Below are positions 9,242 through 18,611 of a stretch of 40,440 nucleotides of DNA, one piece after another; within the stretch, counting starts at the first letter, position 1; every line of letters starts with the position of its first letter. The DNA lies in NCBI GenBank assembly GCA_025358765.1, contig JANYIG010000042.1, forward strand, positions 1 through 40,440. Reading direction: 5' to 3'. The DNA is from Candidatus Kapaibacterium sp. GTDB taxonomy: Bacteria; Bacteroidota; Ignavibacteria; Kapaibacteriales; UBA4661. Position numbers and translations under genes: made by a program. Below the pieces are notes generated by a model that was not told where the DNA came from, did no database searches, and saw nothing but the letters and a program-made list of their open reading frames with translations.

Positions 9242-10681
9242 TCAAATCTTACTTTTGCCGAAGATCATCACAGGAACTGTTTTGAGCATAATTTTGATGT
9301 CGAGCCACACCGTGAAATTTTCCGCGTAGAACACATCAAGAATCATCGCATCGTGCAGGATTAACCCCTCTATCTGCCGCCCCGTCACCTGCCACAAACC
9401 CGTCAACCCGGGTAACACGAGAAAACGGCGTTTATGCCAGTCCTCAAAATATTGCATTTCGTACTCCAAACACGGGCGCGGTCCCACAAGGCTCATATCG
9501 CCACGCAAGACGTTCAAAATCTGCGGGAATTCGTCAATGCTGTATTTCCGCAAAAAGCGACCTATCGGCGTGATGCGCGGATCGTTTTCGGGTTTGCCCA
9601 TATGTTTGCCTTCTTTTAGGCGTTCTTCCGCAGCGCGACGATGCTCACTTTCGTCGTTGATGTACATTGTACGGAATTTGAACATTCTGAAGAGCTTGCC
9701 GCCTTTGCCCACGCGCTCCGACAAATAAAACGCCGCGCCGCGCGACGTAAGCCGCACCAACAGCGCAATGAGCAAACCCGGCACGAGCAACACGAGGAAG
9801 ATAATCATACCCAATACAAAGTCCATAACTCGCTTTGCAACCAGACCGGGATGAATCGTAAACTGCGAGGACAGCGCTAATGCTGAAACGTCGTTGCCTG
9901 TAAATTCGTTTTGTACGATGCGGAAATGCCGCGAGAGTACTTTCACGGGAAGCCGTGTGCGTTTGCATTCTTCGATGATTTCCAGCAACCGCTCACGGTC
10001 AATGTTATTGATGGTAACGTAGATTTCATCAGCTCTCACATCTATCGCTTTGTGCTGAACGGCGCTAATGCTGTCAATCACAGAAAATCCAAGTACTGAG
10101 GTACTAATTTTTTTCGTGTCATCATCAAGGAAATACGCCTTCTCGATACCGAGTTCAGGATTGTTCAGCACTTGCAAGGCAAAGGTTTCGCCCGCATTGC
10201 CTGCACCAATAACAAGAACCGTTTTCGCTTCGATTTCATCTGTCAAAAAACGTCGCCGTCGCGTGAAATAGCCCACGACCGAGCGTTCCACTGACACGAA
10301 CAAAATACCCAGCAGCATAAATCCGAGCAGGAACCCACGGGATGATTTTGCAAACCGAAGTTCTTGGAAAAAGAACAAAAGAACGATCAACACGACAAAA
10401 AACGTGAAATACGACTTGATAATCTGTGTTATTTGGTCGTAGGTCGAAGCCACAATACGGTATTTATAGAGGCTGTTTAGTCGGAACAGAAGTGGCATCA
10501 AAAGCGCCGCCAAACAATAAAACACGAATGCTTCAGGAATGAAGAGTGCTCCAGCTTTGCGGGAAAACGTGCTAACTGTTTCGGATGTGCGGAACGTAAA
10601 AATAGCCACCACTGCAAGCAGAGCGGTAAGCATGTCGAGAATAATAAGAACAGTTTTGGATGTGCTGGGACGGTTAGTCAT
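9242..10681 (-). CDS. Exopolysaccharide biosynthesis polyprenyl glycosylphosphotransferase (bacterial sugar transferase)
   Basis: N-terminal TM helices, CoA-binding-like VLVIGAGNAGETFA, C-terminal KRVMDFVLGMIIF...RVGKGGKLFRMFKFRTMY..., RKYSIDEFPQILNVLRGDMSLVGPRPCLEYE; likely start MTNRPST at 10681. Confidence 0.92.
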   Translation of the reverse strand: MTNRPSTSKTVLIILDMLTALLAVVAIFTFRTSETVSTFSRKAGALFIPEAFVFYCLAALLMPLLFRLNSLYKYRIVASTYDQITQIIKSYFTFFVVLIVLLFFFQELRFAKSSRGFLLGFMLLGILFVSVERSVVGYFTRRRRFLTDEIEAKTVLVIGAGNAGETFALQVLNNPELGIEKAYFLDDDTKKISTSVLGFSVIDSISAVQHKAIDVRADEIYVTINNIDRERLLEIIEECKRTRLPVKVLSRHFRIVQNEFTGNDVSALALSSQFTIHPGLVAKRVMDFVLGMIIFLVLLVPGLLIALLVRLTSRGAAFYLSERVGKGGKLFRMFKFRTMYINDESEHRRAAEERLKEGKHMGKPENDPRITPIGRFLRKYSIDEFPQILNVLRGDMSLVGPRPCLEYEMQYFEDWHKRRFLVLPGLTGLWQVTGRQIEGLILHDAMILDVFYAENFTVWLDIKIMLKTVPVMIFGKSKI

Positions 10682-10753
10682 AACTTGGTCGAAATGCACT
10701 ACTATAGCGCTATACAAAGCGCAGGCGGTGCGGAATCCGTGAAATAATACATA

Positions 10754-11902
10754 TCACAAAAATCGTTGGTAAAATTCAATCGCTCGTGTGGCAATCGCCA
10801 TCACGTCAAGTTCTTGTTTCATAAACGCTCTCGTAGCAGCGCTTTTCTGTGGACGCTGTGGCTTATCATTGACAGCTTTCATCAGTATTGTAGCATAGTC
10901 TTCTGCGCTTCCAGAGGCAGAAACCCAGCCAATATCGTGTTTTCCGAACAGTTCAGGGAAATCACTCACGGGAGTAAGTGCGACGGGACTTCCGGCGTTC
11001 AGATAATCCGTCACCTTCGAGTGCCATCGTGCAGCGTTGGCGGCGTTGACCTCCATTGGTAACAGGCAAGCGTCGGACGCAGCAAAATATTCATACACCT
11101 GCGCCATCGTCGGCACGATGCCAAGATGTGTGATATGATAGTTCGCACAAACATTAGGCGCAATCTGGTGTTTGCCAATCCAAAGCAATCGGTACGGGAT
11201 TTGTCGAGCTTTCAGAAGATCAAGTGATGCTATGAGTAATGCAAAATCGGATTCATAAATGGTTCCAGCAAAACAAAAGATATTTTCATCCTCGCCGAAG
11301 CTATGTTTTGAACGGGCTTCGTGGTATGAAAGCGTTTCGGCAGACGTGTCGCAGCCAAGATGCTGAACGATGATATTTTCACGCGGAAAGCCTGTTTGTT
11401 CTAAGCGATGAGCAAGGTATGACGTAATGGTCGTTGCGCCATCAGCGTATTTGCGGAAGCTGGTTTCGAGCCAGCCCTCCAACTTACCAGCCGTGAGCGC
11501 ATACAATCTGCCAAACCGCTTGCTGTCGGAACCAAACAAATCCCACCAACTGAGAACAAACGGAATTTTTTGCGAATGTTGGATAAAAAGCGCTGGAATA
11601 ATAACATTCGGACGGCAATCGACCGCATGGACGACATCATAATGTTCGCGTGCAGCGTATCGGCAGCGTTTGAAGGTATTCCAAAGGTCAACACCTTGAC
11701 GAAGCTTACCCCAGAGTACATCTGGAGTTTCCACCACGAGTACACCATCGCGCATGACCTCATTAGTGCGCCAACGTTCGGTTTTGGAGGTACAATATAT
11801 CGTGGCACGGTGTCCGAGACGGACGTATGCGGCACATTGCTCCAAGACCTTCCAATACGGACCGGTCTCCGCTTGATTATGAATGATAAACGCTATATTC
11901 AA
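10754..11902 (-). CDS. Glycosyltransferase (GT-B, family 4-like)
   Basis: MNIAFIIHNQAETGPYWKVLEQCAAYVRLGHRATIYCTS..., IFCFAGTIYESDFALLIASLDLLK, ASDACLLPMEVNAANAARWHSKVTDYLNAGSPVALTPVSDFPELF. Confidence 0.85.
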   Translation of the reverse strand: MNIAFIIHNQAETGPYWKVLEQCAAYVRLGHRATIYCTSKTERWRTNEVMRDGVLVVETPDVLWGKLRQGVDLWNTFKRCRYAAREHYDVVHAVDCRPNVIIPALFIQHSQKIPFVLSWWDLFGSDSKRFGRLYALTAGKLEGWLETSFRKYADGATTITSYLAHRLEQTGFPRENIIVQHLGCDTSAETLSYHEARSKHSFGEDENIFCFAGTIYESDFALLIASLDLLKARQIPYRLLWIGKHQIAPNVCANYHITHLGIVPTMAQVYEYFAASDACLLPMEVNAANAARWHSKVTDYLNAGSPVALTPVSDFPELFGKHDIGWVSASGSAEDYATILMKAVNDKPQRPQKSAATRAFMKQELDVMAIATRAIEFYQRFL

Positions 11903-12016
11903 AATATTCCAATGCTCGTTCGAGTGTTCTATAGTTTTACAGAGGTGAAAAATACAAAGAAAATGCGTTTCGGCGCAGCCTGTTCACCAGAATTCACCAA
12001 AAACGGTAAAAATTCG

Positions 12017-12024
12017 TAGTTTTG
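12017..12024 (+). promoter_or_regulatory. Candidate -7 element TAGTTTTG upstream of TrmB-like gene
   Basis: Matches TAnnTTTG; 34 bp before the GTG start at 12059; TTCA lies 20 nt upstream (weak -33). Confidence 0.3.
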
Positions 12025-12058
12025 CAGTGCAGCATTTTCAAAAATCATGTACTGAATT

Positions 12059-12760
12059 GTGTACAGTAAACCTATTAGCACGTCGCAAACGTCTATCCAC
12101 AAAGATTTAGAAACAATCGTCCGAAAACATGACGGCACAGTTTTTGCACGACCAATTGCAGACCATACGCGCAAAGCGTTCGATGATGTTGCTCGCGTGG
12201 TCATGTCAAGTGAGTACGTAGGCAAGTCGGTTATCCTTGATTCCTGTTGTGGTACGGGCGAGAGTACGCTTCATTGGGCGCGACAATTTCCCGACGCATT
12301 AGTGATAGGCATTGACAAATCGGCAAATAGATTGGAGCGTTTTTTGCCGTATCAATTGCATCAAACTGGAACACCGTCTGAAACATCGTGTATCAATGCA
12401 GTTCGTATTCGGGCAGATGTTATTGATTTTTGGCGTTTGGTGATGGAGGCGGGTTGGAAGATTGAACGGCATTATCTGTTGTACCCAAATCCGTACCCAA
12501 AACCGCATCACATCAAAAATCGGTGGCATGGACATCCGGTATTGCCGGTATTGATGAGCCTTTCAGATGTGACCGAACTTCGCACGAACTGGCGCATCTA
12601 CGCTGAAGAAATGATGTTTGCTTATACGCTGCGAGGCGGGCAGAGCGAGATCGAAGAATTTGAGGCAATGCCAGCTATTACAGCATTTGAACGAAAATAC
12701 GCTCAGAGTGGGCACCGACTGTATCGTGTACTACTCTATAGCAATTCTCACAACTCTTAA
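12059..12760 (+). CDS. TrmB-like SAM-dependent (tRNA guanine-N7-type) methyltransferase
   Basis: VILDSCCGTGESTLHWARQFPDALVIGIDKSANRLER (SAM motif I) and LLYPNPYPKPHHIKNRW (TrmB-type PNPWPKKRHHKRR); GTG start. Confidence 0.75.
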   Translation: MYSKPISTSQTSIHKDLETIVRKHDGTVFARPIADHTRKAFDDVARVVMSSEYVGKSVILDSCCGTGESTLHWARQFPDALVIGIDKSANRLERFLPYQLHQTGTPSETSCINAVRIRADVIDFWRLVMEAGWKIERHYLLYPNPYPKPHHIKNRWHGHPVLPVLMSLSDVTELRTNWRIYAEEMMFAYTLRGGQSEIEEFEAMPAITAFERKYAQSGHRLYRVLLYSNSHNS

Positions 12761-12778
12761 ATCATCATGGAGTGATGT

Positions 12779-14125
12779 ATGAAATCCACCCGTTTCTTGT
12801 TTCTGTGCGGTGCATTAGCGCTGATAAGCTTGATGATAGGCGGACATAACCCAAGCTACGCACAACAAACACCTCTTTCTCGCGTGGGCGTGTCGGTTAT
12901 TGGCGGCGGCACAGGGAAAAACAGTAAAGACGGTATTGCCGATGTTGCCGTACCTACGCTGTCTCTCCGCGAACGGCGAGCATCGCTTGGCGGAACTGAT
13001 ATATCGGCACAAAGTGGCAGTTTGATTATCAAGTTCGCACGGTTGTATTATGTGAACCAACCAGCAATCATCGGCTATACGCTTCAATATTTTGACGCAG
13101 ACGGACGGACATTACCAAACGTGGGCACAACATTAGTAAGCCTTCCTTCGCCACTTCCGAATGGTGCTATTGCCACACCACCGCTGCCATCGGCATTCAA
13201 CGTTGGCATCAATGGCTTACAAGGTGATGTTTCGCCAACAACAGCAGGACCAGGGGGCGAGCTGATGGCGGTTAATCTTGCAACAAAAGCATCCCCAGCC
13301 AGCGTAACGCTCGGACCCGGACAAACAACGGCAACGCTGAATTTCGTGGCTCGCTGGAGTGACCAAGCGTATTTTCCACGCAATGCGGGCTTGCAAGGAA
13401 AGCGCTCGATTGTTTTAACGCTCTTACCCGATGCAACCGGTACTATTTATGAGCTTGGTGATTCTGTTGCGGTCGTTACATTGGAAGATCCACTACCCAT
13501 TGCACCCATTATTTTGAATGCGATTCAAGATAAACAATTAGTGCGTGGACAAAGCGATTTGATTGAGCTTGAAAGCACAGGCTTCCGCTCCGATGGCAAA
13601 CCCAGCACTGTTTTCTATGATGACAACTACAATGTGATTACTTATACGGTGCAATCCTCTGACCAGACGATTGTCACAGCGCAGGTCGTTCAAAATGACG
13701 GGCGTTTTGCAGGTCGCCCATCACTTTCGTACGTGGCACAGCCAAACGCCGTACTCGGTAGCGGCGCAGAAGTCCGCGTTACCGCCAATGACGGCTATGG
13801 CGGTGTTGCAGCCGATGTATTCAAAGTAACGGTTGTTTCAAGCGTCACAAGCGTTGCGGTTGACCCTGCTGAGGTAAAATTCATCGTATCGCCTAACCCC
13901 ACCACCGACCATATAACAATAGAAGCACAGGCGAAGGTTTCAGGCGTAGCGCGAATTCGTATGACAAACGTATTGGGCGCTACATTGAGTATGGTTGAAC
14001 AGCCCATTACCGCCGGGCGATCATACCATCAAGAGCTTGATTTGACGAGCTTCCCAGAAGGCATCTATTTTGTAGAAGTAAGCGATGGTCAGGTTCGCAG
14101 TATGCAGAAAGTCATCAAGCACTAA
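12779..14125 (+). CDS. Secreted protein with type IX secretion (type A) C-terminal sorting domain
   Basis: Signal peptide (MKSTRFLFLCGALALISLMIGGHNPSYAQ); C-terminal VKFIVSPNPTTDHITIEAQ...YHQELDLTSFPEGIYFVEVSDGQVRSMQKVIKH. Confidence 0.88.
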   Translation: MKSTRFLFLCGALALISLMIGGHNPSYAQQTPLSRVGVSVIGGGTGKNSKDGIADVAVPTLSLRERRASLGGTDISAQSGSLIIKFARLYYVNQPAIIGYTLQYFDADGRTLPNVGTTLVSLPSPLPNGAIATPPLPSAFNVGINGLQGDVSPTTAGPGGELMAVNLATKASPASVTLGPGQTTATLNFVARWSDQAYFPRNAGLQGKRSIVLTLLPDATGTIYELGDSVAVVTLEDPLPIAPIILNAIQDKQLVRGQSDLIELESTGFRSDGKPSTVFYDDNYNVITYTVQSSDQTIVTAQVVQNDGRFAGRPSLSYVAQPNAVLGSGAEVRVTANDGYGGVAADVFKVTVVSSVTSVAVDPAEVKFIVSPNPTTDHITIEAQAKVSGVARIRMTNVLGATLSMVEQPITAGRSYHQELDLTSFPEGIYFVEVSDGQVRSMQKVIKH

Positions 14126-14173
14126 AAACAACAAAAACAGCAATTGCTATTCGTAGGAACCAAGTTCTATTTT

Positions 14174-14207
14174 AGCCGCATTCATACACAATGAGTGCGG
14201 CTTTTTT
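14174..14207 (+). terminator. Rho-independent terminator after T9SS cargo gene
   Basis: AGCCGCATTCAT acaca ATGAGTGCGGCT stem followed by TTTTTT. Confidence 0.85.
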
Positions 14208-14249
14208 ATGTATTTTTCGTCACCTGACAAACAACGTACAACAAACATG

Positions 14250-14280
14250 TTTGGCGTAAAGCGTGAAATCTTGTAGTTTG
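14250..14280 (+). promoter_or_regulatory. Candidate era promoter: TTTG-N20-TAGTTTG
   Basis: TTTG at 14250-14253, 20-nt spacer, TAGTTTG (one base shorter than TAnnTTTG) at 14274-14280; 46 bp before era. Confidence 0.3.
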
Positions 14281-14326
14281 AACCAAGTTTTACATCTCCA
14301 AATTTCAAGTTCTTCTGTCTTCCAAT

Positions 14327-15334
14327 ATGCCCGAAAATTCCACAAAAGCAGGACTCGTCGCTATCATCGGCGAACCAAACGTCGGTAAATCCACGTTGAT
14401 GAATGCTATTCTTGGCACGAAACTATCTATTGTCACGGCGAAACCACAGACCACACGTAAGAGCATTCTCGGCATATATAGCGAAGGCGATGTGCAAATG
14501 GTATTCTACGACACGCCGGGTGTGCTTAGTCCACGCTACGAGCTTCAGCGTAACATGATGGAGTTTGTGCGCTCCTCTATCGAAGGCGCGGATGTCCTTC
14601 TGGTAGTGTTGGACGTGACACACATCACTCCCAACAAGCCCACTGCGAAAGCGGCGGTCAAAGCTGCTAAACGAGGTGAATCCAAACCTACGACAGCAGC
14701 TGCGGTAAAGAATGAGCATATACGCACCCTCTACGATATCACAAAAAAGCTCAAAACAACGTTTGAAGAAATTGGCAAGCCCGTCGTTGTGGCGCTGAAT
14801 AAAATGGATGCTTTGCACGACCGCAAGCAAGCACTGCCCGTGATGGAAGCGCTGATGCAAACAGGCGTTGTAAAGCAGGTATATCCTATTTCTGCGCTTG
14901 AAAATAAAGTAGTGGACGACCTTGTGGCGGCGCTTGCAAGCTACATGCCAGAGCATGAATTTTACTACGATGCAGAACTCTTAAGCGAGATGCCGCAACG
15001 CTTTTTTGTTTCGGAGATCATCCGCGAAGTGATTTTCAAATCGTACCGCGAGGAAATCCCGTATTCGACAGAGGTAAACATTGCAGAATTCAAGGAGCGT
15101 GAAGAAGGTAAATGGTATATTGCAGCGGAAATCATTATTGAACGCGACACACAAAAAGCAATTATTATCGGCAAACAGGGTGTAAAGCTGAAAGAAGTGG
15201 GGCAAAAAGCGCGGTTGGCGATTGAAGAATACTTGGAAATGCCAGTGTTCTTGGAATTATTCGTGAAAGTACGCGAAGATTGGCGAGATAATCCAACGTA
15301 TTTACGGTCGTTTGGCTACGGAACAAATTTATGA
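14327..15334 (+). CDS. era: GTPase Era
   Basis: GEPNVGKSTLMNAILGTKLSIVTAKPQTTRKSILGI, YDTPGVL, NKMD, C-terminal KH region IIIGKQGVKLKEVGQKARLAIEEYLEMPVFLELFVKVREDWRDN. Confidence 0.95.
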   Translation: MPENSTKAGLVAIIGEPNVGKSTLMNAILGTKLSIVTAKPQTTRKSILGIYSEGDVQMVFYDTPGVLSPRYELQRNMMEFVRSSIEGADVLLVVLDVTHITPNKPTAKAAVKAAKRGESKPTTAAAVKNEHIRTLYDITKKLKTTFEEIGKPVVVALNKMDALHDRKQALPVMEALMQTGVVKQVYPISALENKVVDDLVAALASYMPEHEFYYDAELLSEMPQRFFVSEIIREVIFKSYREEIPYSTEVNIAEFKEREEGKWYIAAEIIIERDTQKAIIIGKQGVKLKEVGQKARLAIEEYLEMPVFLELFVKVREDWRDNPTYLRSFGYGTNL

Positions 15335-16584
15335 GTCCCACACAACAGAAAAAAAAACCGCAGATTGGGCAAATCCTCGCATGGACGCTGTTCGATTTCG
15401 CAAATACAGGCTTCTCGGTGATGATTGTCACGTTTGGCTTTGCGTTGTATTTTCAAGGCGTGGTGGCGGAAGGAAATGACTTCTGGTGGGGCTTGGCGGT
15501 CAGCATTTCGATGCTAATTTGTGCCATTATCGCACCACCGCTTGGCGCGGCAGCAGATACCAACGATGGCAAAAAGCAGTTTTTGCTTTGGTTCACGCTT
15601 GTGTCGGTGGCTGCAACAGCTGGTCTATACTGGGTTGGCGCAGGAGCAATTTTCTTAGGAACGGTGCTATTTGTCATTGCCAATGTTGGTTTTGAGGGCG
15701 GTATCGTGTTCTACGATGCGCTGCTTCCACAACTTACCTCACGCACAAGCATTGGCAGGGTTTCTGGTTATGGCTATGCAATGGGCTATTTAGGTGCATT
15801 GGCGATTTTGGTCATCTGCCTACCCCTGCTGAAGGGCGGTTTGGGTGCGGATAATGTGGATACGTTTCGTTTATCGTTCCTCGTGACGGCAGTATTTTTT
15901 CTGGTGTTTTCATTGCCGCTTTTTTTCGTTGTCCACGAACCGCGACGTGACGTGCGACCGCATCACTACATCCGCGACGGCTTCCGACGTTCGCTTGCCA
16001 CACTCCACCACATCCGTGAATATCCCGCCATTGCGCGATTTTTGGCGGCATTTTTTCTCTATAACGACGCAATTTTGACGGTTGTTTCATTCGCCTCTAT
16101 TTACGCCAAAACTACGCTCGGGTTCTCGATTTCGGAGCTAATTTTGTTTTTTATTTCCGTGCAAAGTTCGGCAATCCTTGGCTCGGTTGTATTCGGCATC
16201 ATTACGGACAAAATCGGTGCCAAACGAACGATTTTGATAACACTGGCGCTATGGATTGGTGTTGTCGTGCTTGCGTATTTTGCCACGTCGAAGGAAATTT
16301 TTTACGGCGTGGGTTTTTTGGCGGGCATTTCAATTGGCTCGTGTAGTTCAGCAAGCCGGAGCTTTATGGCGCGAATTGTTCCGCAGGAACGCGCAACGGA
16401 GTTTTTCGGGTTTTACGACGGCTTTTTTGGGAAAGCTTCGGCAATCGTGGGTCCAGTTGTGTTTGGCGCGTTATCAACAGCATTCGGTCAGCGTCCGGCG
16501 ATTGTGTTTCTGTCGGTATTTTTTGTGGCAGGATTTGCGCTTGTATGGACGATTCAAGAACCTAATGACAAGGCAACGCAATAA
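15331..16584 (+). CDS. MFS transporter (UMF1/Atg22-like)
   Basis: WTLFDFANTGFSVMIVTFGFALYF, PPLGAAADTNDGKKQFLL, GGIVFYDALLPQLT..GRVSGYGYAMGYLGAL, SSRSFMARIVPQERATEFFGFYDGFFGKASAIVGPVVFG; 4-bp ATGA overlap with era. Confidence 0.9.
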   Translation: MSPTQQKKKPQIGQILAWTLFDFANTGFSVMIVTFGFALYFQGVVAEGNDFWWGLAVSISMLICAIIAPPLGAAADTNDGKKQFLLWFTLVSVAATAGLYWVGAGAIFLGTVLFVIANVGFEGGIVFYDALLPQLTSRTSIGRVSGYGYAMGYLGALAILVICLPLLKGGLGADNVDTFRLSFLVTAVFFLVFSLPLFFVVHEPRRDVRPHHYIRDGFRRSLATLHHIREYPAIARFLAAFFLYNDAILTVVSFASIYAKTTLGFSISELILFFISVQSSAILGSVVFGIITDKIGAKRTILITLALWIGVVVLAYFATSKEIFYGVGFLAGISIGSCSSASRSFMARIVPQERATEFFGFYDGFFGKASAIVGPVVFGALSTAFGQRPAIVFLSVFFVAGFALVWTIQEPNDKATQ

Positions 16585-16645
16585 AATGAACTAGTGAGAG
16601 TTGGCGAACAAATGCTGCGCTTTTGAAGATTTTGACAGTTTTTTG

Positions 16646-16676
16646 TTTGATGAGAAAATTTCCCACGTTATTTTTG
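16646..16676 (+). promoter_or_regulatory. Candidate Bacteroidetes-type promoter of the atp operon: TTTG-N19-TATTTTTG
   Basis: TTTG at 16646-16649, 19-nt spacer, TAnnTTTG at 16669-16676; 60 bp upstream of the first operon gene. Confidence 0.5.
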
Positions 16677-16736
16677 TATGCTTTTTACAGCACGTTGCAA
16701 AAAGCATCTGCCTATTTTGAGTAATCGTTTACATAG

Positions 16737-17012
16737 ATGGCACACGACGAGAACAGCCCAGATGCAGAGCCGATTACACCTCTGAAGCCTCAGACAAAAC
16801 AGACTGCCATGCAACAAATGGCTCCGTTTATGAATCTTGGGATGGAACTCTTTGCGGCGGTGGCGGGGTTTGGAGCAATCGGGTGGTTCATTGACAGCAA
16901 GTTCAATACAGCGCCGTTGTGGATGATCATTCTCCTTTTTTTGGGTGCTATTGGTGGAATGTACAACCTCATTCGCGTCGTCATAAAAAGCTCGGAAAAA
17001 CCGAAATTATAG
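16737..17012 (+). CDS. AtpZ/AtpI-family F0F1 ATPase accessory protein
   Basis: MAPFMNLGMELFAAVAGFGAIGWFIDSKFNTAPLWMIILLFLGAIGGMYNLIRVV (AtpZ/AtpI 2-TM) at head of atp operon. Confidence 0.8.
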   Translation: MAHDENSPDAEPITPLKPQTKQTAMQQMAPFMNLGMELFAAVAGFGAIGWFIDSKFNTAPLWMIILLFLGAIGGMYNLIRVVIKSSEKPKL

Positions 17013-17022
17013 GAGGTAAGAC

Positions 17023-17379
17023 GTGAATAGTGATACATTAGCCGCAATCGCATATGCGCTCCTCCTTTCGGCTATCAACATTGCTTTGGCACTTGTTTTC
17101 GTGCAATTCGCCCTCAAGCACGAGGAGTTAAGCCGCTTCTTTCGCGTAGTGCTAAGCAGCATGACTGCTCGCACCGTGTGTACAATAGTGGCGTTTGGGT
17201 GTGTAATTACGCTTACTCGTGTGGACACATTCGTATTTTCGCTGACATTCATCCTCGGATATGCGGTGATGTTGGGCATCGAAATCGTTATCATTCACCA
17301 CTCGCAGCAACGATACGACAATAAACTTCGTGACTCTGCACTGGCAGGCGGCTTGCAACGACGAACAAACAGCGGATAG
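17023..17379 (+). CDS. Small 4-TM protein in the atp operon (AtpI-like position)
   Basis: Hydrophobic protein between atpZ-like gene and atpB; GTG start preceded by strong SD AGGAGGT. Confidence 0.65.
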   Translation: MNSDTLAAIAYALLLSAINIALALVFVQFALKHEELSRFFRVVLSSMTARTVCTIVAFGCVITLTRVDTFVFSLTFILGYAVMLGIEIVIIHHSQQRYDNKLRDSALAGGLQRRTNSG

Positions 17380-17433
17380 TAAAAAAAAACAGACAAACAG
17401 CTTGTTAGATTAGATGGACTTAGAGTACAAATT

Positions 17434-18516
17434 ATGAACGAATCGCAACACCTTCTTGCTTCCAACGAGGCGGCAACAACAGAACATCAAGCAGTAGAAG
17501 CAACGACGGCAACAGCCGAACACAGCGCTGCTCCAGCGAATGAAGCGAATGCTCACGTGACAGAAGCTCACGCCGAAGCCCATGACGTGCCGCCAGCAGA
17601 AGTATTCACGCACTTGTTTAGTGAGCTGGGCGACCATCACGGCATTGTGCTGTTTGGTCACGTAGCAGATTTGCCACTGATTTTCGTGGATAATGGCAAG
17701 GTGGATTTTTATACTTCCGAACATTCCATGGAAGCCGCCGGAACGTACACGATGCACAAAGGGCATCCCGTAAAAAAAGTGGACTCCAACCCGCCTCAAC
17801 TCGACTTGTCAGTGACGAATTATGTGTTTTTCCAGTGGGTAGCGATGCTACTAATTTTTGTGGTGATGCGCCTCGTCGTTGGCAAGTACAAGAAAAACCC
17901 GAAGAAAGCGCCAAGCGGCTTGCAGAACGCTATTGAGGCGCTTGTGGTTTATATGCGTGATACGGTGGTCTATGCAAATATCCCCGTTAAACGCGCCGCA
18001 GACCGCTTACTTCCTTACTTTCTGACCGTATTTTTCTTTATTTTAACAGTGAATCTTTTGGGCATGGTTCCTGGCGGACACACAGCGACAAGTTCGCTTT
18101 CGGTAACAGGCGCGTTAGCAATTATCGCCTTTTTTGTGATTAACGTCACGGCAGTTCAAGAAGCGGGTGTTGGTGCTTGGTTCAAACACTTGCTTGGTGG
18201 TGCTCCTATCGGTTTGGCGCCAATTATGATTGTCGTTGAGGTGCTGGGTTTGTTTGTTAAGCCATTTGCACTTGCCATGCGTCTTTTTGCGAACATGAGT
18301 GCAGGGCATATGATTTTGCTCGTGTTGATGGGTTTGATATTCTTCTTCAAATCTATATGGGTTGCTCCAGCAAGCGTCTTATTCGCATTGTTTATTAACT
18401 GCTTGGAATTACTGGTAATATTCCTGCAAGCGTACATTTTCACGACGCTCACCGCAGTATTTACGGGCTTGGCAATCGGCGACCACGCTCACGGCGAAGA
18501 ACATGCTCATCACTAA
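17434..18516 (+). CDS. atpB: F0F1 ATP synthase subunit a
   Basis: LFVKPFALAMRLFANMSAGHMILLVLMGLIFFF, INCLELLVIFLQAYIFTTLTAVFTGLAI; long Ala/Glu/His-rich N-terminus. Confidence 0.95.
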   Translation: MNESQHLLASNEAATTEHQAVEATTATAEHSAAPANEANAHVTEAHAEAHDVPPAEVFTHLFSELGDHHGIVLFGHVADLPLIFVDNGKVDFYTSEHSMEAAGTYTMHKGHPVKKVDSNPPQLDLSVTNYVFFQWVAMLLIFVVMRLVVGKYKKNPKKAPSGLQNAIEALVVYMRDTVVYANIPVKRAADRLLPYFLTVFFFILTVNLLGMVPGGHTATSSLSVTGALAIIAFFVINVTAVQEAGVGAWFKHLLGGAPIGLAPIMIVVEVLGLFVKPFALAMRLFANMSAGHMILLVLMGLIFFFKSIWVAPASVLFALFINCLELLVIFLQAYIFTTLTAVFTGLAIGDHAHGEEHAHH

Positions 18517-18611
18517 GTATTGATTGCGCTGGTAAATATCCGATAAACTGACTGAGTGAACAGTTTCACTTTATTTCTTTCTTCACATTCATTTTTGGGA
18601 GACATACTCTA

